Counted from the stretch's first letter, positions 1-5,951 are shown. The stretch: DNA of 10,106 bases from Oscillospiraceae bacterium (GCA_009776905.1 WRMX01000107.1:1-10106), one strand, 5' to 3'. Notes: generated from the sequence alone by a model not told the origin. Numbers and translations: made by a program.

Positions 1-183
1 GCGGGCGAGCCTGTTGACGGAGCGGCCGAGCCAATCGAGCAGGCGGCGGCGACGGAAGAAACCGGGGCGGCCGGGGAAGCTGCGTCGCCGGAAGGTGACG
101 CGACGATCGAGCAGGCGCCACCAGACGAGCCTTCTACCGCGCCAGCCGAGCAAGCGCCGGAAGCGACGTATCTCGATACATAG
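1..183 (+). CDS. 3' end of an unidentified gene with an acidic Ala/Glu/Pro-rich tail
   Basis: Frame 1 is open from the window edge to a TAG at 181-183, giving the last 60 residues of a protein that starts upstream. The segment is low-complexity: Ala, Glu, Pro, Gly and Thr dominate, with a recurring I/A-E-Q-A core (IEQAA, IEQAP, AEQAP) and a non-repetitive end, EATYLDT. It looks like a disordered, strongly acidic C-terminal tail. No catalytic or structural domain is visible, so no function can be given. The frame is preferred over the Arg-rich reading in frame 2 because it runs in from the edge without a start and has plausible high-GC codon use (many GCG, GAG, CCG codons). The 120 bases after the stop (184-303) hold a short GCATC/GATGC inverted repeat at 205-217 without a T-tract, and nothing else I can support. 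Confidence 0.6.
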   Translation, partial: AGEPVDGAAEPIEQAAATEETGAAGEAASPEGDATIEQAPPDEPSTAPAEQAPEATYLDT

Positions 184-303
184 CGGATATTGTCGAAGTG
201 CGTGGCATCCGGGATGCGGAGCGAAGTCCATATATCAGGATGATTGCATGGTGTTTTTCCGGAAGTAGAGATACACGGTGCAGAAGGAATCCCGCGACTT
301 TTG

Positions 304-1449
304 TCATGGAATGTTTAAGTAATCTGAATACAAGGTGACCGCGCGTTTAAGTTGCGAGCGAACGGAAGACCCCATTGCTTTATACTCAGGAGTCTGCTCA
401 AGCGTAAATAAATAAAACGCATCAGGCTCGCTATTGATTGGGCAAATTGAGTTTGCGCGTTTAAGCCGCGAGACTACATCGCCTTGGGTTTTCTCCGATA
501 CTATCTGTGTATCTTGTAACCAACCAAAAAATGGAGCATAATCAATAATGAAAGGCTCTGCGGAAATGTGGTGTGCAAGCGCTTTTGCTACAAACTCCGC
601 AAGTTTTACCGGCACGGCATTCCCAATCATCTGCTCTGTCTCGGTTTTATTGCCAAGCCATTTGTAGTCAGGGGGGAACGTTTGCACGAGAGAACGTTCA
701 AGTGTGGTCATTGACCGTATGGAAGGGTTTAGCTGACATGCATCATTGGCATGCCCTGGATATCCCAATGGGACGGGTCTGTTAACGCCTCTGATAGTAG
801 CGCTGGGCTCGTCTATGGAGTATATCGCGCGGCGGCAGTAGTTTCGTGGATGTCTATAATAGTATTCAAAATCAAGCGAGTTCCCAAAGTAATCACGAAG
901 CGTCATTTCTTTCTCGCTCCGGGAGTTTTCAATGTAGTCAAGCAAAAAACCATCCGGCGCACCAAGTGAGCCAATGCAAAAGAACCTTTTCCGTCTTTGA
1001 GGCACCCCATAAAGAGCAGCATTAAGAAGGACTTCCGTGAGACCATAACCAGCAGTTTTAAATATATGCCTAGCTGCAGCATATGATTTGCTGTTATGCG
1101 CTCTGTCGACGTTTTCCATAAGAAACCATTGTGTGTTGAGCGTTGTGATGATGGACGCAAAGCATTCTGTGAGAGCAGCGCGCTCATTTTCGATGCGCTT
1201 ACCTGCATGAGAAAAGTCTTGGCAGGGAGGACCGCCTATGATTATTTCGGGGTTTAGTTGTTTAATCTTTTTGACAGATTGTTCGACATTCGATAAATCA
1301 TCTGAGTAGACCGGGTGTGAAAAATTTGCAGCATAGCACTTTGCTGCAGTATCCCAGTACTCAAACGCGCCGACAATGTCGAAACCGGCATATTCAAATC
1401 CTTGAGACAATCCCCCGCAACCGGCGAATAAATCAACAACACGTTTCAT
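304..1449 (-). CDS. Type II DNA (cytosine-5) methyltransferase, HindV/HgiDI-like
   Basis: This 381-residue protein transfers a methyl group from S-adenosylmethionine to C5 of cytosine and protects host DNA from the divergent endonuclease. The C5-methyltransferase motifs occur in order: motif I DLFAGCGG (6-13, SAM binding), motif IV GGPPCQDFS (72-80) with catalytic Cys76, motif VI ENV (112-114), motif VIII QRRKRFF (151-157), a target-recognition segment around 195-245, motif IX near 246-264, and motif X with IGNAVP (275-280). About 85 residues follow motif X, more than in minimal C5 enzymes. The target-recognition segment contains a SIDEPSATIRGVNRPVP block that I associate with the GRCGYC/GTCGAC enzymes; this is recalled, not searched. 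The ATG at 1449 is chosen because motif I follows it directly and a strong AAGGAG lies 7 bases upstream; the open frame continues to 1773 but that stretch overlaps the promoter region. Specificity is inferred. Confidence 0.96.
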   Translation of the reverse strand: MKRVVDLFAGCGGLSQGFEYAGFDIVGAFEYWDTAAKCYAANFSHPVYSDDLSNVEQSVKKIKQLNPEIIIGGPPCQDFSHAGKRIENERAALTECFASIITTLNTQWFLMENVDRAHNSKSYAAARHIFKTAGYGLTEVLLNAALYGVPQRRKRFFCIGSLGAPDGFLLDYIENSRSEKEMTLRDYFGNSLDFEYYYRHPRNYCRRAIYSIDEPSATIRGVNRPVPLGYPGHANDACQLNPSIRSMTTLERSLVQTFPPDYKWLGNKTETEQMIGNAVPVKLAEFVAKALAHHISAEPFIIDYAPFFGWLQDTQIVSEKTQGDVVSRLKRANSICPINSEPDAFYLFTLEQTPEYKAMGSSVRSQLKRAVTLYSDYLNIP

Positions 1450-1456
1450 TCTTGTT

Positions 1457-1462
1457 CTCCTT
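1457..1462 (-). promoter_or_regulatory. Ribosome binding site of the methyltransferase gene
   Basis: On the minus strand AAGGAG lies 7 bases before the ATG at 1449. It is a near-perfect Shine-Dalgarno sequence and fixes the methyltransferase start, excluding the 108-residue in-frame extension up to 1773. Confidence 0.85.
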
Positions 1463-1470
1463 AAAAAACG

Positions 1471-1479
1471 AGTATACCA
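1471..1479 (-). promoter_or_regulatory. Possible proximal extended -10 promoter of the methyltransferase gene
   Basis: The minus strand reads TGGTATACT, which fits an extended -10 (TGnTATAAT) with one mismatch. It would start transcription near 1464, leaving a leader of about 15 bases with the ribosome binding site almost at the 5' end. No good -35 box stands 16-18 bases upstream, which is tolerable for extended -10 promoters. It would be a second, site-independent start for the methyltransferase. Confidence 0.35.
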
Positions 1480-1557
1480 TGGAAGCCAAAATTGCTTGTG
1501 CGAGTGCGCCCGTCTTATAAAATGGATGGCAAAGAGGATAGCAGGGCATTGGGAGAA

Positions 1558-1623
1558 GCTACCCGCAAGGGTGGGTGGGCGCAAAAGAGAGCTGGTATGG
1601 TAAGAGTTTGTGGGGCGGGTAGC
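1558..1623. repeat. Perfect 9-bp inverted repeat in the methyltransferase leader
   Basis: GCTACCCGC at 1558-1566 is the exact reverse complement of GCGGGTAGC at 1615-1623, separated by 48 bases. The left arm can also form a short local hairpin: ACCC at 1561-1564 pairs with GGGT at 1569-1572 across a GCAA loop. The two pairings exclude each other. No T-tract follows on either strand, so this is not a simple intrinsic terminator. Confidence 0.5.
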
Positions 1624-1638
1624 CGCAGCGGTGGATTT

Positions 1639-1666
1639 GTGGGTCAAGGGAGGGTTGAACCCCCAC
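1639..1666. repeat. Bulged stem-loop upstream of the R-M promoters
   Basis: GTGGG (1639-1643) pairs with CCCAC (1662-1666), and TCAA (1644-1647) pairs with TTGA (1655-1658). The loop is 7 bases and there is a 3-base bulge on the right side. It lies in the methyltransferase leader if the distal promoter is used. The symmetry is seen directly; a function is not known. Confidence 0.4.
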
Positions 1667-1693
1667 GGTGGAGGTTTAAATTCGGACAGTTGC

Positions 1694-1722
1694 AGTATAG
1701 CATATAAACAATACGACGTCAA
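1694..1722 (-). promoter_or_regulatory. Sigma-70-type promoter of the methyltransferase gene
   Basis: The minus strand carries TTGACG (1722-1717) and TATACT (1699-1694) separated by exactly 17 bases. Each box has five of six consensus bases. Transcription would start near 1687, about 238 bases before the methyltransferase ATG. The -35 box shares four bases with the GACGTC site at 1715-1720, so cytosine methylation or a protein bound at that site could change promoter strength. Confidence 0.65.
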
Positions 1723-1734
1723 TAGATTGACGTC
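1715..1734. promoter_or_regulatory. Twin GACGTC sites (candidate self-recognition sites) in the divergent promoter
   Basis: GACGTCAA occurs at 1715-1722 and 1729-1736, a direct repeat with a 14-bp period. Each copy holds the palindrome GACGTC (1715-1720 and 1729-1734); the right copy extends to TTGACGTCAA (1727-1736). GACGTC is one form of GRCGYC, the specificity expected for this endonuclease family. The left site overlaps the minus-strand -35 box; the right site overlaps a TTGACG that faces the endonuclease gene. A control role through methylation is inferred. Confidence 0.55.
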
Positions 1735-1752
1735 AAATGCTTTAAATATTAT
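1727..1752 (+). promoter_or_regulatory. Weak candidate promoter of the endonuclease gene
   Basis: TTGACG (1727-1732) is followed by an AT-rich stretch with TATTAT at 1747-1752. The spacing is 14 bases, shorter than the usual 16-18, so the promoter would be weak or need help. It lies just upstream of the endonuclease ribosome binding site. A weaker endonuclease promoter beside a stronger methyltransferase promoter would fit an R-M locus. Confidence 0.3.
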
Positions 1753-1753
1753 T

Positions 1754-1759
1754 GGGGGT
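1754..1759 (+). promoter_or_regulatory. Ribosome binding site deciding the GTG start of the endonuclease gene
   Basis: GGGGGT ends 8 bases before the GTG at 1768. Two overlapping ATGs at 1760 and 1763 are out of the endonuclease frame and run into early stops, so the GTG is the likely start. Confidence 0.5.
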
Positions 1760-1767
1760 ATGATGTT

Positions 1768-2829
1768 GTGCAATCAGGACTATTTGGTATAACTCACTCA
1801 AATCGCAGTGTTGATGATCATTGGGGGAAAAATAGTTTCAACTCTAGTTTCCCTACAGCTGTTGCATGTTATATGCTTTCACATGATATTCCGGCAATAT
1901 ATAATAGGCTCGAATTTGTTAATGGAAAGCCAAAAGTTATATCAACAGAAATATCTCTACGGGATGTGTTCAGTTCCAATGCTAGGAGTCTTGAGGAGTT
2001 TTATTTTGACTTTGAGGGTCGTTTTGAGCCATACCAGCAATATGCATTTGACAATATTGGGAATATTGATCTTGTGATCAAGTCACATTCAGAGAAGAGT
2101 TATCTTGCTTGTCTTGAGATAAAGCTTACCGTGTTACCAACATCTCAGACAAGTCATCTTCCAGAGGATAAGTGGGGATGCGAACTCGTTATCCGCTCTG
2201 CTACTACATCATACTGTGCATTAGGCATGTATGACTCTATCAAAAATCTTGCGCCTGATGTACGCGAGATTTTTGAAACGGCATGTTTGAGCGTAGAATC
2301 ATGGACAAACGGTTTTGAAATGAATCAGAAAACACCTATCCTTACAGATAGAATCAATGAGTTTGAAAAAGTATATCTTGATCACCAAAAACCATTATTG
2401 ATGCAAGCAATATGGAAGACGCAAGGACAATCTCCGTTATTGGCACATAACGCATTTGATATAATTATTTGGAGCGATTATGCGTTCTCACGACTATTTC
2501 TAGACAATGCAAATAAACCTAATAAAGATGGGATGAGCCGTCCCATGAGAGCCACCGCACGCCTTGCACAGTGCCTCTGGGAACTCAGTAAGTCAGGTAA
2601 AACAAACCTCAACTCAATATACAAACAGATATCCTTTACAAGGCAAAACGATAAGGAATTTGCAATTGGCGGAAGAAAATGGAGCAAATATGTAACTTCG
2701 AGCAGGCTGGCAAACCCTATTTTGGAAAGTAGTATTATAAACGAGATAATTGAACCTGGATATATCGAGAAACTGAAGCCGGAACGAAGGTTCGATCAGA
2801 CATTATACTTCACAAGGATTTTTCAATGA
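1768..2829 (+). CDS. Type II restriction endonuclease, HindVP/HgiDI-like, PD-(D/E)XK
   Basis: This 353-residue protein should cleave unmethylated DNA at the sites protected by the divergent methyltransferase. The N-terminus reads GLFGITHSNRS followed by WGKNSFNSSFPT (about 5-30), which I recognise as the opening of the HindVP restriction endonuclease family (GRCGYC specificity). A PD-(D/E)XK-type catalytic centre is visible as NID (Asp101) followed by LEIK (116-119), with Glu117 and Lys119 on the second strand. A basic segment around 290-310 could contact DNA. There is no signal peptide or membrane segment. GTG at 1768 is used because the conserved opening begins within a few residues. The gene is visibly AT-rich (many AAA, ATA, TTT codons) compared with the redox genes to its right, a sign of transfer. 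Location beside a C5 methyltransferase supports the call; exact specificity and cut position are inferred. Confidence 0.85.
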   Translation: MQSGLFGITHSNRSVDDHWGKNSFNSSFPTAVACYMLSHDIPAIYNRLEFVNGKPKVISTEISLRDVFSSNARSLEEFYFDFEGRFEPYQQYAFDNIGNIDLVIKSHSEKSYLACLEIKLTVLPTSQTSHLPEDKWGCELVIRSATTSYCALGMYDSIKNLAPDVREIFETACLSVESWTNGFEMNQKTPILTDRINEFEKVYLDHQKPLLMQAIWKTQGQSPLLAHNAFDIIIWSDYAFSRLFLDNANKPNKDGMSRPMRATARLAQCLWELSKSGKTNLNSIYKQISFTRQNDKEFAIGGRKWSKYVTSSRLANPILESSIINEIIEPGYIEKLKPERRFDQTLYFTRIFQ

Positions 2830-2844
2830 TAAACTCAATTATAC

Positions 2845-2874
2845 TTACTAGGTTTGAAAATGATGAAATATAAT
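2845..2874 (+). promoter_or_regulatory. Candidate promoter for the redox operon
   Basis: A perfect TATAAT lies at 2869-2874 in the 63-base gap after the endonuclease gene. The best -35 match, TTACTA at 2845-2850, is poor (three of six) with an 18-base spacer. Transcription would begin near 2881, right at the ribosome binding site, leaving a very short leader, so this may be only a chance AT-rich match. Read-through from the endonuclease gene is the alternative, as no terminator is visible between them. Confidence 0.35.
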
Positions 2875-2892
2875 ATATCGGAGGGTTAAGTT

Positions 2893-4341
2893 ATGGCAAG
2901 CATTAAGGCAGACATCGCGATTATGGGTTCCGGGTTGTGCGGGCTGTCGGCGGCTATTACGGCGGCGCAGGCAGGAGCAAAGGTTGTTTTGTTTGAGAAG
3001 CAGAAGTCGCCGGGAGGGTCATCGAATTTTTTTAATGGCATTTTCGCGGTCGAGAGCAGATGGCAGAGGGAAAAATTCATCATGTATACCCGCGATGAGG
3101 CATTTCAGGCAATCATGGAATATTCGCACTGGAAGGCAAATACGCGGCTTGTGAGGGCGATTGTGGATGAGTCCGCAACTTCGATCGATTGGATGGAGCA
3201 GCAGGGAGTGGAAATATCTGATGTCATCACGAATATGCCATACGCGCAGCATACGTACCATTACGTTAAAGGGCATGGAGCGGCTGTGATAAAGCAGCTT
3301 GCTTTGAGGGCAAAGGAGAGCGGCGTGGACATCCACCTTGGCGCTCCGGTGATTGAGCTTATCATGGATGGCGGGCGCATCGCAGGGCTCATCGCAGAGG
3401 AGGACGGCGAGGAAGTCGAAGTCGAAGCGAATGCCGTGATAATCGGGAGCGGAGGCTATGCCAACAACAAAGAGTGGATCAAGAAATATCATGGTTATGA
3501 TCTCGGAACCAACCTTATCCCTTATGGCAACGTCGACAAAATGGGGGACGGCATCAGGCTTGCCTGGGAAGCCGGCGCCGCTGCGGAGGGAATGAATGCG
3601 CTGGAGTTAATCGCCGTCGGGCCTGTCAGCGATGAATTCGACATGATGAACGATTTGGAGGTCGCGGCTTCGCAGCCGGATTTGTGGGTGGACCCAAGGG
3701 GCAGGCGTTTTTGCGACGAGGGGATTTGTTTTTACGACACGAGCGGGGGCAACGTGAACACGCGATATTCCGAGGGCTATACCTATCGCATTATCGACGA
3801 TTCCATTATCCACAGGCTTGAGACATACGGAGTCGAAAAAGAAGGAAGCATGGAGAGGAAACCGGGCGCGAGACTCTTTGACATCCGCAAGATTATCGAT
3901 GCGTCCATGCAACACGGAAGCACGGAAGTTTTTGCCGGAGATTCTGTGGAGGAGCTCGCGGAGAATATGGGCATCGATCCGGCTGTCTTGAAGGCGACGA
4001 TTGACGAATATAACGGTTTCTGCGCAAAGCGCCATGACGACCTTTTTGCAAAAAAACCTATCTATCTCAGAGCGTTGGAGGGGCCAAGGTTCTATGCTGT
4101 TAAAGCTCATACGACGATGCTGGGGACGAAGGGCGGCATCCGCGTCAACGAGAAGATGGAAGCCGTGGACAAGAAGGATTCTCCGATTAAAGGCCTATAT
4201 GCCGGGGGATTTGATGCCGCTGGAATCCAGACAGACAGCTATCCTATCAATGCCGCAACGGGCTTGTCTTCCGCGTTTGCAATGAATTCGGGGCGCATCG
4301 CCGCGCGTAACGCTGTTGAGTACATCGGGCGTGATGGATAG
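2893..4341 (+). CDS. Soluble fumarate-reductase-like FAD-dependent oxidoreductase
   Basis: This 482-residue flavoprotein belongs to the FAD_binding_2 group (fumarate reductase/succinate dehydrogenase flavoproteins, urocanate reductases, ketosteroid dehydrogenases). It should transfer a hydride between FAD and an activated C=C or C-C bond in the cytoplasm. Visible signatures are the dinucleotide-binding GSGLCG (12-17) with Glu35 at the end of beta 2, GGSS (41-44), WVDPRGRRF (265-273), the cap domain in between, HTTM (406-409) and a C-terminal FAD-binding block ending in AFAMNSGRIA (461-470). No Tat or Sec signal, haem motif or N-terminal FMN domain is present, so electrons must come from a partner. 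GGAGGG at 2880-2885 sits 7 bases before the ATG. The next gene starts 2 bases after the stop, so translation is probably coupled. The arginine that usually follows the HG motif near the C-terminus of fumarate reductases is not evident; the equivalent stretch reads GIQTDSYPIN. The substrate is therefore unknown. Confidence 0.88.
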   Translation: MASIKADIAIMGSGLCGLSAAITAAQAGAKVVLFEKQKSPGGSSNFFNGIFAVESRWQREKFIMYTRDEAFQAIMEYSHWKANTRLVRAIVDESATSIDWMEQQGVEISDVITNMPYAQHTYHYVKGHGAAVIKQLALRAKESGVDIHLGAPVIELIMDGGRIAGLIAEEDGEEVEVEANAVIIGSGGYANNKEWIKKYHGYDLGTNLIPYGNVDKMGDGIRLAWEAGAAAEGMNALELIAVGPVSDEFDMMNDLEVAASQPDLWVDPRGRRFCDEGICFYDTSGGNVNTRYSEGYTYRIIDDSIIHRLETYGVEKEGSMERKPGARLFDIRKIIDASMQHGSTEVFAGDSVEELAENMGIDPAVLKATIDEYNGFCAKRHDDLFAKKPIYLRALEGPRFYAVKAHTTMLGTKGGIRVNEKMEAVDKKDSPIKGLYAGGFDAAGIQTDSYPINAATGLSSAFAMNSGRIAARNAVEYIGRDG

Positions 4342-4343
4342 GG

Positions 4344-5951
4344 ATGGAAAGTACCTTAAAGGATAAAAGCAGCGGAATGTCGGAAGTTTTAAAGATATGC
4401 GTATCTGCGCGTTTTGATAATATAGATGCTGCGGAAACATTCGAGCTTCTTGGCAGGGCATTGTCAGAAGGCAATGTGATCGCTGCTGTTGCCCGCACGG
4501 GATCAACGGGCTATTATGGTTTTGAACCGCTTGTCATTATCATTAAGCATGGTTTGCCTGCCGGTTGCTTTGCGAATGTCAATGCTGAAAGAGCCGCGAT
4601 GATTGCGGAGCAGATTGTTGCTGCGGAGGGTTCATTCTACAGCGCGCTCGGAGAATTGCCGTTATGGAATTTACAGCGGCGTGTTGCGACGCGCCGCTGC
4701 GGCTTGACCGATCCACATAGCATTGACGATTTCATCGGCTGTTTTGATGGATATAAAGGCTTGACTGAGGCTGAAAATATGCCGCCTTCTGCTGCTTTAG
4801 AACGGCTTGGCGTGTTGAACGTCACAGAGCATGGCGGACTCGGAAAGCCGATATATGATGCGTGGAAGGCATTTGGCGAGAAGGTCGATTTGGAAAAGAC
4901 AGTCATATGCAAAGCGCTTGACAATGATATTGAAGCGCATATGGCTGTTCTTTTGCTCGAAGGCGATCCGCATGGTGTTTTGGAAGGATTGCTCATTGCT
5001 GCGCACGCTGTCGGGGCTTCGCGCGCAATTATCGCGTTGCCGAAAGACTTGGGAGATACGTTCCCGATGTTGATAAATGCCTTGGCGGCGTTGAAAGACA
5101 AATGCCTTTCAGAGGACGTTTCCGATATTGCGCGGAAATGCGACATCGTTATAAGGGAAGTACCGCGCGCGCTTGTGGCTTCTGAGGATTCCGCGTTGCT
5201 GCGGTTTCTTGACGGATATGAGGCAATCCCTGTACTGCCGGGAGAAGCCGACGGCCTGCTCGGTGGCTCTCCTGCGCTCGTTGTAGATATTGAGACGATT
5301 GCCGGACTGGGCGCGGCCTTTTTTAATGATGGTGCGGCGTCCGGTGGGGCGGCGTCCGGTGGAGATGTGCCCGGTGAGGCAGCGTCCGATGGTGCGGCGT
5401 CAGAGAGTTTTCCGAAGACAAAAATTCTAACGTTGAACGGCGTTATGGGAGACGTTCAAAATCATAGCGCCGCGTATCCGTCAGTTACCATTGAAGTGCC
5501 TGTCGGTACGGCAATCCAGGATATTTTTGGCGAAATCGGAAGTCTTGATGATATATTTGCTTTTCAGTTTGGCGGCCCGACAAGTCTGTTATTCGGGAGC
5601 GAAGACGCTTCAATGCTTATCACAAACGACACTGCGGCAGCTGCGTCTGCAGCATTCGGAACGTCGCTCTTGAGTTTTATTACCCGCAACTCGAATCTGT
5701 CTGAAACGCTTGAAACCTTGGCGCGTTTTTTGCATTCGGAATCGTGCGGGAAATGCGTTTTCTGCAGAGAGGGGCTTTTGCATCTCAGCAAGATGATCGC
5801 TGATTGCAACATCGGGCGGAGTCTTCCAGGTGATGACGAATTGGCCGAGAGACTTGGACGATTGATGCGTGACAATTGTTTGTGCAATTTCGGGGCAACG
5901 GCGGGGGATGCGATTTTGAGTTTGCGCAGAGTGCACCGTAAAGCGGATTAG
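4344..5951 (+). CDS. NuoF-like protein with degenerate FMN/NADH site and a C-terminal [4Fe-4S] motif
   Basis: This 535-residue protein follows the NuoF/HydB layout: an N-terminal thioredoxin-like domain (about 15-95), a 51-kDa-type core (about 110-235 with LEGDPHGVLEG at 205-215), an SLBB-like segment (about 357-395), and a C-terminal iron-sulfur domain with SCGKCVFCREG (467-477; Cys468, 471, 474) plus Cys512 or Cys514. The usual GRGGAGFPTG FMN loop is replaced by HGGLGKPIYDAWKAF (163-177), and the acidic NxDEGEPG loop by KALDNDIEAHM (190-200). The TGCxGxC signature of the N-terminal [2Fe-2S] domain reads TGSTGYYG (52-59). It probably acts as a structural or one-cluster electron relay with its neighbours rather than as the NADH-oxidising subunit. 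ATG 4344 lies 2 bases after the upstream stop; ATG 4377 is an alternative that removes 11 non-conserved residues. A Gly/Ala/Ser-rich insert occupies about 329-354. Confidence 0.82.
   Translation: MESTLKDKSSGMSEVLKICVSARFDNIDAAETFELLGRALSEGNVIAAVARTGSTGYYGFEPLVIIIKHGLPAGCFANVNAERAAMIAEQIVAAEGSFYSALGELPLWNLQRRVATRRCGLTDPHSIDDFIGCFDGYKGLTEAENMPPSAALERLGVLNVTEHGGLGKPIYDAWKAFGEKVDLEKTVICKALDNDIEAHMAVLLLEGDPHGVLEGLLIAAHAVGASRAIIALPKDLGDTFPMLINALAALKDKCLSEDVSDIARKCDIVIREVPRALVASEDSALLRFLDGYEAIPVLPGEADGLLGGSPALVVDIETIAGLGAAFFNDGAASGGAASGGDVPGEAASDGAASESFPKTKILTLNGVMGDVQNHSAAYPSVTIEVPVGTAIQDIFGEIGSLDDIFAFQFGGPTSLLFGSEDASMLITNDTAAAASAAFGTSLLSFITRNSNLSETLETLARFLHSESCGKCVFCREGLLHLSKMIADCNIGRSLPGDDELAERLGRLMRDNCLCNFGATAGDAILSLRRVHRKAD
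5331..5402 (+). repeat. In-frame 15-bp tandem repeat in the NuoF-like gene
   Basis: Nearly five imperfect copies of a 15-bp unit, typically GGTGSGGCGGCGTCC-like, encode a five-residue Gly-x-Ala-Ala-Ser motif (GAAS, GGAAS, GGDVP, GEAAS, DGAAS). The first copy is 12 bp. The unit keeps frame, so copy changes by slippage would lengthen or shorten a flexible linker just before the SLBB-like segment without breaking the gene. Confidence 0.75.

Larger units (their letters stand above)
1450..1767. other. Divergent control region between methyltransferase and endonuclease genes
   Basis: These 318 bases hold no supported gene. From left to right they contain the methyltransferase ribosome binding site, a possible proximal extended -10 (1471-1479), a stretch from about 1540 to 1680 that is strongly G-rich on the plus strand with inverted repeats at 1558-1566/1615-1623 and 1639-1666, a minus-strand sigma-70-type promoter (1694-1722), two GACGTC sites (1715-1734), and the endonuclease ribosome binding site and GTG start. 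The G-rich part has open frames on both strands, but none shows a recognisable domain, and base composition differs sharply from the AT-rich endonuclease side. If transcription starts at the distal promoter, most of the region is a roughly 240-base leader of the methyltransferase mRNA. Confidence 0.6.

Noticed and set aside
205..217. Terminator after the first gene (GCATC/GATGC hairpin)
   Set aside because: The stem is only 5 bp and no T-tract follows on either strand.
14..268. Arg/Lys-rich open frame at the left edge
   Set aside because: It is the +1 shadow of the Ala/Glu-rich tail at 1-183: the high-GC GAG/GCG repeats read as Arg in this frame. The tail frame runs in from the edge and stops at 183.
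1569..1579. G-quadruplex (GGGTGGGTGGG)
   Set aside because: Only three G-runs are close together; the next run of three or more G lies about 30 bases away, so a standard quadruplex is not supported.
1492..1707. Plus-strand open frame of 71 residues in the control region
   Set aside because: It has no clear ribosome binding site or domain, and its Gly/Arg bias comes from the G-rich strand. It overlaps the methyltransferase leader.
1450..1773. 108-residue N-terminal extension of the methyltransferase frame
   Set aside because: It precedes motif I, has no recognisable domain, overlaps the promoters and the endonuclease start, and the AAGGAG at 1462-1457 fixes the start at 1449.
3607..4110. 167-residue minus-strand open frame inside the flavoprotein gene
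   Set aside because: It is a shadow of a gene with intact FAD-binding motifs on the plus strand and has no recognisable domain.
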